NCBI GenBank assembly: GCA_030696525.1
Contig: JAUYSB010000077.1
Span: 1-62,684, forward strand
Direction of reading: 5' to 3'
DNA from: Hydrogenophaga sp.
GTDB lineage: Bacteria; Pseudomonadota; Gammaproteobacteria; Burkholderiales; Burkholderiaceae_C
DNA length: 62,684 nt
The position numbers were made by a program, and so were the translations under genes. The notes below the pieces were generated by a model. That model worked only from the letters and a program-made list of their open reading frames with translations. It was not told the origin of the DNA and did no database searches. Within the stretch, counting starts at the first letter, position 1; the number at the start of each line of letters is the position of its first letter. Below, in pieces: positions 19,324 through 26,759 of this stretch.

Positions 19324-22300
19324 TCAGGGTGCCTGCCGCGCCACGTGCGCGCGCACCCAGGCCTCGAACAGCGGCGCCGCCATCGGGCGGCCGATGTGGT
19401 AGCCCTGGATTTCGTTGCAACCCTGTTCGCGCAGCATGGCCATCTGGGCTTCGGTCTCCACGCCTTCGGCGATGGTCTTGAGCCCCAGGCTTTGCGCCAG
19501 GTTGATGATGGCGCTGACGATGGAGGCGTCTTCCGGGTCGGCGCACATGTCGCGCACGAAGGACATGTCGATCTTGAGCTTGTAGACACGGAAGCGCTTG
19601 AGGTAGCTCAAGCTGGAGTAGCCGGTACCGAAGTCGTCCACCGACATCAGGATGCCGCGATCGTGCAGACGGTTCATGGTCGCGATGGCGCCTTGCGGGT
19701 CGTGCATGGCCACACTTTCGGTCAGCTCCAGCTCCAGGCACGCGGGCGGCAGCTGGGCCTCTTCCAGCAGTTCCATCACCATCTCGGGCAGGCGCGGCAG
19801 GCGGAACTGCACCGCCGAGAGGTTCACCGCCATCACCATCTCGGGCAGGCCGGCATCGCGCCAGGTCTTGAGCTGCTGACAGGCGGTGCGCAGCACCCAT
19901 TCGCCGATCTGGATGATCTGGCCGCTGCTCTCGGCCACGGGCACAAATTCGGCTGGCGACACCGCGCCCCACTCGGGGTGGTTCCAGCGCAGCAGGGCTT
20001 CCACACCGATCACCGCGCCGGTGTCCAGCGACACCTGCGGCTGGTAGTGCAGGCTGAGCTGTTCGCGCTCCAGCGCGCGGCGCAGCGCGTTGTCCAGCTG
20101 CAGCGTGCGGATGGAGCTGGCCTGCATTTCTGCGGTGAAGAAGCTGAAGCCGTTGCGCCCGTCCTGCTTGGCGCGGTACATGGCGGTGTCGGCGCAGCGG
20201 TACAGGGTCTGGTAGTCGGCGCCGTCTTCGGGGTAGAGCGCCATGCCGATGGAGGGTGTGATGTTGAGCTCGTGCTGCTCCAGCTGGTAGGGCTGCGAGA
20301 TGCGCTCGAGCAGCCGGCGCGCGATGTGTGTGGCTTCAATCGCATTGCTGCCAGGCAGCACCGCCACGAATTCGTCCCCGCCCAGGCGTGCCACGGTGTC
20401 CTGTTCGCGCACCACGGCGCTGATGCGCCGGCCCACTTCCACCAGCAGCAGGTCGCCCACATGGTGACCGAGCGAGTCGTTGATGTTCTTGAAGTGGTCC
20501 AGGTCCAGGAACATCAGCGTGAGCGGCTGGTGCTGCCGTTTGGCCTGGCTCAGGTCGTGGTCCACACGGTCTTTGAGCAGGGTGCGGTTGGCCAGGCCGG
20601 TCAACGGGTCGAAGTGGGCGAGCGCGCGTATCTGCGCCTCGTGCGCCTTGCGCTGGCTGGTGTCGCTGAAGATGGCGATGTAGTGGCGCGGCTGGCCCTC
20701 GTGGTCGAGCACGCGGGTGATGGACAGCCACTCGGGGTAGACCTGCCCGTCCTTGCGGCGGTTCCAGACCTCGCCCTGCCACTGGCCGGTGGTGTTGAGC
20801 TCATGCCACATGTTGGCGTAGAACTCGCGGTTCTGGTGGCCCGAGGCCAGGTGGCGCGGCGTCTTGCCCAGGATGTCGGTGCCGCTGTAGCCGGTGATGC
20901 GGGTGAAAGCCGGGTTGACCTTGATGATGCGCTGCTGCGCGTCGGTCACCAAGAAGCCCTCGCTGCTGTTTTCAAACACCGCGGCCGAGAGCTGCAGTTC
21001 CGACTCGGCCTGTTTGCGTTCGATGGCCAGGGCCACAAAGCGCGCGGCCATCTCCAGCAGCTGTGCGTCGTCGGTGCTGGGTTCCATCACCTGGCGGTGG
21101 TAGACCGCAAAGGTGCCGGCCACCTGGCCGTCGTGCACCAGCACCGGCTGCGACCAGCACGACGCCAGGCCCGATGCCTGCGCCGTGGCCAGGAAGGGCA
21201 CCCAGTTGGGATGGTGCGCGATGTCGGCGATGTAGACCGGCTGGCCGGTGTAGGCCGCCGCACCACACGAGCCCTGGGTGGGACCGATGGCCACACCGTT
21301 GAAGGCCTGCAGAAAGCTCGCTGGCAGGCTGGGACCAAAGCCCTGGCCAATGTGTTTGCCCTCATCGTCTAGCAGCAAAATCGTGCACAGGCTGCCGGGC
21401 ATACATTCTTCGAGCTGGGCAATGGTTTGTTGCAGCAGCTCGGACAGGCTCAGCTCTTGTGCCAGCAGGTTGAGCAGGAAGGTGCGCACCGTTTCGCGGC
21501 GTTGCGCCTTGCGGCTGTCGGTGAGGTTCTGGTGGGTGCCCGACACCCGCACCGGCCGGCCCTCGGCGTCGTAGCTGATGCGTGCGCGCACCAGCACCGG
21601 AATGGGGTGGCCATCGCGGTGCAGAAGCCGGCACTCGAAGGCGTAGTGCGCCAGCCGCGCGGCCACTGTGTTGCGGAACACCTCGACACCAATGAGCCTG
21701 TCCTCCGGGTGGATGTAACGGCGCCGGAAGTCGTCATCGTTCTTCACCGTGCCCAGATCGGACTCGCCGATCAGCTGCCACCACTGCGGCGACATGTACA
21801 GCTCGTTGGTCTGCGGATTCCAGTCCCAGGGCGCATCGTTCGAGGCCTCGAAGGCCAGCACCAGCCGTTCCTGCAGCGAAGTCTGCGCGTGTTCGGCCTG
21901 TTTGCGCTCGGTGATGTCGCGCGCCAGCATGATGTAGTGGGGCCCGCCGATGCCTGGTCCCGGCTTGACCGACACCGAGAGTTCGAACCAGGCGCCGTCG
22001 GGCGCGCCTTGTACGGCCAGCCGGTACTGCTTGCCGGTGGAGCGGCCGCGCTCGCGGGCCTCGGCCATGGCCTCGCGCGCCACCTGTAGCACCTCAGGTG
22101 GCAGAAACTCGTCCATGCTGTGGCCGATCAGCTCTGCGGCGGGCACCATCAGCAGCTCCGGGTGCTGAGTGTGCACCAGGTGCACACGCAGTTCCTCGTC
22201 CACCTCGAACAGCAGGTCGGGCAGGGCGTCCAGGGTGGCGGCCAGCTGGGTCTGGGTGGCGGCAATGTCGGCGGTGCGCTCCGACACCGTTCGCTCCAGC

Positions 22301-23169
22301 CGTTCGCGGTGGCGTGCCAGCGCCGCCCACAAGCGTGCCATGTAGGCCAGCAACAGGCTCAGCGCGGCACCCGCCAGCGCACCGAACACGAGGCGCGGCG
22401 TGCTGTGCCAGCCCCGTATGGGCGCCAGGCTCAGCGTCCACTCGGCGTTGGGCACACGCAGGCTCTTGTTGACCGGGTCGTTCAACGCCACGGTGGTGGA
22501 GGTGTCGATCACCACACGCTCGCCGGTTTTGGGGTGGGTGCGCCAGAGTTCGTGGTGGTAGCCCAGTTCGCGCAGCGAGGCCAGGCCGGTGGCATTGAGC
22601 GCTTCGGGGAAGCGGATGGCCACGTTCACAAAACCCCAGAAGCGCCGCACGCCGCGGTCGTCGTTGAGGTAGACCGGCAGCCGGCCCACCACACCCAGCC
22701 CGCCTTGCACCAGGTTCAGCGGGCCGGCCAGGGTCAGCTGGCCGGTGTCCCGGGCCAGAAAGGCCTCCGGGCTCTGCTGGGGGTCTTGCAGCTGGTTGAA
22801 GCCGATGGAGCCGCGGTTGGGCTCCAGCGGCACCGCGTGGGTGATCACGCCGCCGGGCGACAGCGACAGCGAGGTGATACCCGGATAGAAGGGCAGGATT
22901 TCCAGCCCGATCGACTCGAAGTCGATGATCGCGCCCTTGTCTTTGCGCAGCGCCGCGGCCACCAGGTAGGTGGACGACAGCAGCCGGTCGATACGGCTCT
23001 CGATGGCCTTGGCCTGATCGGTGGCCAGGCTCAGCAGCACCACGCGCTCGGCGGCCACGCGCTGCTGCTCCACCTGCCACACCAGCAGGCCGGACAAGGC
23101 CACGCCCAGCAAAAAAACGATGGCAGGCAGGCGCCGGTGCGCCCACCAACGGGCGGTGCTGCGGCTCAT
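19324..23169 (-). CDS. Membrane c-di-GMP signalling protein: CHASE-PAS-PAS-GAF-PAS-GGDEF-EAL
   Basis: The 1281-residue bifunctional candidate synthesises and/or degrades cyclic di-GMP. It starts with a transmembrane helix (14-33). A periplasmic CHASE-like sensor (about 45-250) and a second helix (259-280) follow, then a short coiled segment. Next come PAS (about 310-425), PAS (432-560), GAF (570-715) and PAS (718-840). The GGDEF domain has an intact GGDEF signature near 930. The EAL domain has EALLRW near 1055 plus the downstream ELTES, DDFGTGYSSL, KIDMSF and AEGVET elements. All catalytic signatures look intact, so both activities are possible. Its start overlaps the stop of the upstream reductase gene by four bases (ATGA). 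Confidence 0.93.
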   Translation of the reverse strand: MSRSTARWWAHRRLPAIVFLLGVALSGLLVWQVEQQRVAAERVVLLSLATDQAKAIESRIDRLLSSTYLVAAALRKDKGAIIDFESIGLEILPFYPGITSLSLSPGGVITHAVPLEPNRGSIGFNQLQDPQQSPEAFLARDTGQLTLAGPLNLVQGGLGVVGRLPVYLNDDRGVRRFWGFVNVAIRFPEALNATGLASLRELGYHHELWRTHPKTGERVVIDTSTTVALNDPVNKSLRVPNAEWTLSLAPIRGWHSTPRLVFGALAGAALSLLLAYMARLWAALARHRERLERTVSERTADIAATQTQLAATLDALPDLLFEVDEELRVHLVHTQHPELLMVPAAELIGHSMDEFLPPEVLQVAREAMAEARERGRSTGKQYRLAVQGAPDGAWFELSVSVKPGPGIGGPHYIMLARDITERKQAEHAQTSLQERLVLAFEASNDAPWDWNPQTNELYMSPQWWQLIGESDLGTVKNDDDFRRRYIHPEDRLIGVEVFRNTVAARLAHYAFECRLLHRDGHPIPVLVRARISYDAEGRPVRVSGTHQNLTDSRKAQRRETVRTFLLNLLAQELSLSELLQQTIAQLEECMPGSLCTILLLDDEGKHIGQGFGPSLPASFLQAFNGVAIGPTQGSCGAAAYTGQPVYIADIAHHPNWVPFLATAQASGLASCWSQPVLVHDGQVAGTFAVYHRQVMEPSTDDAQLLEMAARFVALAIERKQAESELQLSAAVFENSSEGFLVTDAQQRIIKVNPAFTRITGYSGTDILGKTPRHLASGHQNREFYANMWHELNTTGQWQGEVWNRRKDGQVYPEWLSITRVLDHEGQPRHYIAIFSDTSQRKAHEAQIRALAHFDPLTGLANRTLLKDRVDHDLSQAKRQHQPLTLMFLDLDHFKNINDSLGHHVGDLLLVEVGRRISAVVREQDTVARLGGDEFVAVLPGSNAIEATHIARRLLERISQPYQLEQHELNITPSIGMALYPEDGADYQTLYRCADTAMYRAKQDGRNGFSFFTAEMQASSIRTLQLDNALRRALEREQLSLHYQPQVSLDTGAVIGVEALLRWNHPEWGAVSPAEFVPVAESSGQIIQIGEWVLRTACQQLKTWRDAGLPEMVMAVNLSAVQFRLPRLPEMVMELLEEAQLPPACLELELTESVAMHDPQGAIATMNRLHDRGILMSVDDFGTGYSSLSYLKRFRVYKLKIDMSFVRDMCADPEDASIVSAIINLAQSLGLKTIAEGVETEAQMAMLREQGCNEIQGYHIGRPMAAPLFEAWVRAHVARQAP

Positions 23170-24086
23170 GCCATCCCGTTGCGCTGTGCCAGCGCCACAA
23201 ACAGGCCAGCGTGGTCGAGGTCGCTCAAGCCCTCTTGCACCGCCTGCGCGTAGAGCGATTCGAACAGTGCGGTGATGGGCGCATCAAAGCCCATGGCCTG
23301 CGCGGTGGCCATGGCGTTGCGCATGTCCTTGAGTTGCACCGTCATGGCCGCGCGCTTGGCAAAGTCTCGCTCCACCATGCGCTGGCCGTGCAATTGCATG
23401 ATGCGGCTGTCGGCAAAACCGCCCATCAGCGCTTGGCGCACCTGGGCCATGTCGGCGCCGCCCTTGGCCGCCAGCAGCAGGGCCTCGGCCACGGCACCGA
23501 TGGTGATGCCCACAATCATCTGGTTGGCGAGTTTGGCCAGTTGGCCCGAGCCATGTGGCCCCACCGGCGTGCAGCGGCCCAGCACGCCCAGCACCGGGGC
23601 GGCGGCGGCCACATCGGCGGCGTCACCGCCGGCCATGATGGCCAGCGTGCCTTGTTCGGCCCCCACCGTGCCGCCCGAGACCGGTGCGTCGATGTGGCGC
23701 ACGCCCACGGCGGCCAGCTGGCGCGCGTGTTCGCGCGCCTCGTCGGGTTTGATGGACGACATGTCGATCACCAGCGCACCGGGGCGGTAGGCCGCCAGCA
23801 CCTCGGGCGCCAACAGCACCGCGCCCACGGCCGGGCCGTCCGTCAGCAAGGTGATGACCACCTCGGCCCCGCGCACCGCGTCCGCAGGGTTCTGGGCCAC
23901 CTGGGCGCCAAAGGGCAGCAGGCGCTCGGCCTTTTCCGTCGAGCGGTTCCACGCCGTCACGGTGTGGCCGGCCTCGCAGAGGCGGCGGGCCATGGGGAAG
24001 CCCATCAGCCCAATGCCCAGCACGGCGATGCGCTGGGGTTTGCCAGATGGGGCGGCAGGAACGTCGGTGGTAGAAATGTGGGTCAC
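23166..24086 (-). CDS. NAD(P)-dependent beta-hydroxyacid dehydrogenase family reductase
   Basis: This 306-residue enzyme belongs to the 3-hydroxyisobutyrate dehydrogenase / 2-hydroxy-3-oxopropionate (tartronate semialdehyde) reductase family. It has an N-terminal Rossmann fold with GIGLMGFPMA near residue 24, the substrate motif DAPVSGGTVGAE near 134, and the catalytic lysine segment GSGQLAKLANQM near 183. The substrate within the family is not resolved. The start codon is GTG (24086) because no ATG exists before the Rossmann motif. Its last four bases overlap the start of the GGDEF-EAL gene, an unexpected coupling of a metabolic enzyme with c-di-GMP signalling. Confidence 0.88.
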   Translation of the reverse strand: MTHISTTDVPAAPSGKPQRIAVLGIGLMGFPMARRLCEAGHTVTAWNRSTEKAERLLPFGAQVAQNPADAVRGAEVVITLLTDGPAVGAVLLAPEVLAAYRPGALVIDMSSIKPDEAREHARQLAAVGVRHIDAPVSGGTVGAEQGTLAIMAGGDAADVAAAAPVLGVLGRCTPVGPHGSGQLAKLANQMIVGITIGAVAEALLLAAKGGADMAQVRQALMGGFADSRIMQLHGQRMVERDFAKRAAMTVQLKDMRNAMATAQAMGFDAPITALFESLYAQAVQEGLSDLDHAGLFVALAQRNGMA

Positions 24087-24091
24087 CGGCT

Positions 24092-24107
24092 CATTCTATT
24101 GAGAATG
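24092..24107. promoter_or_regulatory. Inverted repeat between divergent genes
   Basis: CATTCT-ATTG-AGAATG is a perfect 6+6 bp repeat. It lies 5 bases upstream of the reductase GTG start and 33 bases upstream of the divergent hydrolase, within a 53-bp shared promoter region. It is a candidate operator for both genes. Confidence 0.35.
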
Positions 24108-24139
24108 TGAAACGTAACGCAGTGCCCACAATGCCATAC

Positions 24140-25018
24140 ATGACACACGCACCCCACCACGATGCCCAATGGCTGGACCTGATGTACAACAACCGCGCCC
24201 GTGTGCCCGAACACGGGCGTCACTTCGAGCGCTGGGCGCGCGATTCGGCGGCCTTTCGCGCCCGCCAGCCCGACGGGGTGGACCTGGCCTACGGCGCCGG
24301 CGCCGGTGAAACGCTGGACGTGTTCCGGCCTGCCGAGCCGGACTGCGAACCCGCGCCGGTGCTGGTCTTCATCCACGGCGGCTACTGGCGCGCGCTCGAC
24401 AAGTCCGACCATTCCTTCATTGCAGAGGCTTTCACCGCCGAAGGGGCCGTGGTGGTGGTGCCCAACTACGCGCTGTGCCCGGCCGTCACCATCCCCCACA
24501 TCACGCTGCAGATGGCGCACGCGCTGGCCTGGACGTGGCACCACATCGGCGAATGGGGCGGCGACCGCCGGCGCATCACCGTGGCCGGGCATTCGGCCGG
24601 CGGCCAGCTGGCGGCCATGATGATGACCTGCCTGTGGCCCCAACTGGGCGCTGACCTGCCCGCCGACCTGGTGCGCAACGGCCTGTCGATTTCGGGCCTG
24701 CACGACCTGGAGCCGCTGCGGCACACGCCGTCGCTGCAACCCGCGCTGCGGCTCACGCCCGGGCAGGTGCGCCAGGCCAGCCCGGCGGGCCTGCCGGCGC
24801 CGCGTGTGCGCGGCCGGCGTGGTCAGCTCTGCAGCGTGGCCGGCGGCGATGAAAGCGAGGCCTTCTGGGCCCAGAACGCGCTGATCCAGCAGGCCTGGGG
24901 GCGCCGGGTGGTGCCGGTGGCGGAAAACCTGCCCGGCCTCAACCACTTCAGCATCCTCGATGCCCTGGTCACGCCGGGCCACCGCCTGAACCAGCTCACG
25001 CTGGACCTCTTGAACTGA
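24140..25018 (+). CDS. Alpha/beta hydrolase, kynurenine-formamidase-like esterase
   Basis: The 292-residue serine hydrolase has the oxyanion-hole motif HGGYWR near residue 80, the nucleophile elbow GHSAGG near 152, an acid candidate in GGDES near 235 and a histidine in LNHFSI near 270. The HGGYW motif is characteristic of the arylformamidase/KynB-like esterase group. No kynurenine pathway gene is adjacent, so the substrate is unknown. The start at 24140 (MTHAPHHDAQ) is favoured; an in-frame ATG nine bases upstream is equally possible. It is followed 11 bases later by the DUF962 gene. Confidence 0.82.
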   Translation: MTHAPHHDAQWLDLMYNNRARVPEHGRHFERWARDSAAFRARQPDGVDLAYGAGAGETLDVFRPAEPDCEPAPVLVFIHGGYWRALDKSDHSFIAEAFTAEGAVVVVPNYALCPAVTIPHITLQMAHALAWTWHHIGEWGGDRRRITVAGHSAGGQLAAMMMTCLWPQLGADLPADLVRNGLSISGLHDLEPLRHTPSLQPALRLTPGQVRQASPAGLPAPRVRGRRGQLCSVAGGDESEAFWAQNALIQQAWGRRVVPVAENLPGLNHFSILDALVTPGHRLNQLTLDLLN

Positions 25019-25029
25019 AAGGACAGCAC

Positions 25030-25569
25030 ATGGCTTCCCTGTTCCGCGATGGCACCGCCCTGATGGTGCAATACGCCCACTACCACCGCGACCGCCGCAA
25101 CATCGCCACCCACTTTGTGGGCATACCCATGATCGTGTTCGCCATCGGTGTGTTGCTCAACCGCCCGCTGTGGGAGCTGGGCGGCGGCGTGTACCTCACG
25201 CCGGCCATCGTGTTGTGGCTGATCAGCAGCGTCTGGTACCTCACGCGTGGCCTGGGCCTGGTGGGCCTGGCCACTGCGGTCGTCAACCTGTGGCTGTTCT
25301 GGGCCGCCCATTTGCTGATGAACGCGCCCACCGCCACCTGGCTGGCCTGGGGCTTGGGGGCTTTTGTGCTGGGCTGGGTGTTCCAATTTGTGGGGCATTT
25401 CTGGGAAGGCCGCAAACCCGCGTTCGCCGACGACCTGGTGGGCCTGCTGGTGGGGCCGGCCTTTGTGGTGGGCGAGGCGCTGTTTGCGCTGGGCCTGTGC
25501 AAACCCATGGCCGCTGCCATCGAGCGCGAAGCCGGGCCGCTGCGCAGCGGCCCCGCTGCCGTCACATGA
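25030..25569 (+). CDS. DUF962 (Mpo1-like) membrane protein
   Basis: This 179-residue membrane protein is of the DUF962/YGL010w family. Yeast Mpo1 of this family is an iron-dependent dioxygenase that alpha-oxidises 2-hydroxy fatty acids. Conserved histidine-containing motifs are present: HxxxRRNxxTHxxGIP near residues 20-33 and [14 protein letters not shown] near 118-131. Between them lie three to four hydrophobic helices. The catalytic analogy is from family knowledge; nothing in the neighbourhood confirms a lipid role. Ribosome site AAAGGA precedes the ATG. The 3' end overlaps the convergent guaC stop by 8 bases. Confidence 0.85.
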   Translation: MASLFRDGTALMVQYAHYHRDRRNIATHFVGIPMIVFAIGVLLNRPLWELGGGVYLTPAIVLWLISSVWYLTRGLGLVGLATAVVNLWLFWAAHLLMNAPTATWLAWGLGAFVLGWVFQFVGHFWEGRKPAFADDLVGLLVGPAFVVGEALFALGLCKPMAAAIEREAGPLRSGPAAVT

Positions 25570-26539
25570 ACAGGTGTTCGCCGGCGTTGTCGCCGCCCAG
25601 GATCACGTAGTTCACCTTGCGCACGTCCATCAGCTTGGTGCCACCGGCGTAGCTGATGGAGCTTTGCACGTCCTGTTCCATCTCCACCAGCGTCTCGGCC
25701 AGCTTGCCCTTGATGGGCTCCAGGATGCGCTTGCCTTCGACGTGTTTGTACTCGCCCTTGTTGAAGTCGCTGGCCGAGCCGTAGTACTCCTTGAACAGCT
25801 CGCCGTCCACCTCCACGGTTTTGCCCGGCGACTCTTCGTGGCCCGCAAACAGCGAGCCGATCATCACCATGGTGGCGCCAAAACGCACGCTCTTGGCGAT
25901 GTCGCCGTGGCTGCGGATGCCGCCGTCGGCAATGATGGGTTTGGTGGCCACACGCGCGCACCACTTCAAGGCCGAAAGCTGCCAGCCGCCGGTGCCAAAA
26001 CCGGTCTTGAGCTTGGTGATGCAGACCTTGCCTGGGCCCACGCCCACCTTGGTGGCGTCCGCACCCCAGTTTTCCAGGTCGATCACCGCCTCGGGCGTGG
26101 CCACGTTGCCGGCGATCACGAAGCTGCTGGGCAGCTTGGCCTTGATGTAGCCGATCATGTCGCGCACGCTGTCGGCGTGGCCGTGGGCGATGTCGATGGT
26201 GATGTACTCGGGCACCAGGCCCTCGGCGGCCAGGGTGTCCACCGTGGCGCGGTCGGGCGCTTTGACGCCCAGCGAGATGGAGGCGAACACGCCGGCGGCG
26301 CGCATGTCGCGCACAAACTGCACGTTGTCCAGGTCAAAGCGGTGCATCACGTAGAAGTAGCCGTTCTGGGCCATCCAGAGGCAGATGGACTCGTCCACCA
26401 CCGTCTTCATGTTGGCCGGCACCACCGGCAGCTTGAAACGGCGGCCGCCCAGTTCCACGCTGGTGTCGCATTCCGAGCGGCTTTCCACCAGGCATTTGCG
26501 TGGCAGCAGCAGGATGTTGTCGTAGTCAAAAATTTCCAT
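25562..26539 (-). CDS. guaC: GMP reductase (GuaC2 subtype)
   Basis: GMP reductase converts GMP to IMP with NADPH and releases ammonia. The 325-residue product begins [16 protein letters not shown]. It carries the catalytic loop [20 protein letters not shown] around Cys-175 and the phosphate-binding [15 protein letters not shown] and [14 protein letters not shown] segments. The lack of a CBS pair separates it from IMP dehydrogenase. Residue usage (KVCITK) matches the Bacillus/Staphylococcus-like GuaC2 subtype. The ATG at 26539 is used since the open frame upstream is non-homologous. A terminator-like hairpin with a T8 run lies 74 bases upstream in its leader. Confidence 0.93.
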   Translation of the reverse strand: MEIFDYDNILLLPRKCLVESRSECDTSVELGGRRFKLPVVPANMKTVVDESICLWMAQNGYFYVMHRFDLDNVQFVRDMRAAGVFASISLGVKAPDRATVDTLAAEGLVPEYITIDIAHGHADSVRDMIGYIKAKLPSSFVIAGNVATPEAVIDLENWGADATKVGVGPGKVCITKLKTGFGTGGWQLSALKWCARVATKPIIADGGIRSHGDIAKSVRFGATMVMIGSLFAGHEESPGKTVEVDGELFKEYYGSASDFNKGEYKHVEGKRILEPIKGKLAETLVEMEQDVQSSISYAGGTKLMDVRKVNYVILGGDNAGEHLFM

Positions 26540-26612
26540 GGCTCTCAAGCTCCAGAGGTGTGAAGAAGAGGGCGCTTGGCTTGGTCGCCGGTGTTTGTCT
26601 GCCCGCGTCAGG

Positions 26613-26648
26613 CAAAAAAAACCGGGCGCCAAAAAACTTGGGCCCGGT
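26613..26648 (-). terminator. Terminator-like hairpin in the guaC leader (candidate attenuator)
   Basis: On the minus strand ACCGGGC and GCCCGGT form a 7-bp stem around a loop containing TTTTTT, followed immediately by eight T residues (26620-26613). It lies between a possible -10 (26659-26654) and the guaC start (26539). No gene upstream on this strand needs termination, so an attenuator or 5'-stabilising element is more likely. Confidence 0.5.
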
Positions 26649-26653
26649 GATTG

Positions 26654-26659
26654 ATTCTA
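26654..26659 (-). promoter_or_regulatory. Possible guaC -10 element
   Basis: TAGAAT on the minus strand would start transcription near 26647, just at the base of the terminator-like hairpin. No good -35 is visible at 17 bp (GGTCCA). Confidence 0.3.
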
Positions 26660-26678
26660 CTCGGGCGGTGGGACTGTG

Positions 26679-26702
26679 GACCATATGCCGGCATGCATGG
26701 TC
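26679..26702. promoter_or_regulatory. Nested palindrome between guaC and uvrD
   Basis: An inner perfect palindrome, ATGCCGGCAT (26685-26694), is flanked by the arms GACCAT (26679-26684) and ATGGTC (26697-26702). It lies in the divergent promoter region, upstream of both genes. It could be an operator; the protein is unknown. Confidence 0.35.
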
Positions 26703-26759
26703 TCCATATGAATTGCCGAATAGCCGGCGGGTGCGGGCTTGGCTTCCTAAAATCGGGGC

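Noticed and set aside
19279-23253. Long open frames antisense to the GGDEF-EAL gene
   Set aside because: They show the same low-information His/Gly/Gln composition as other antisense shadows, and the sense strand encodes intact domains throughout.
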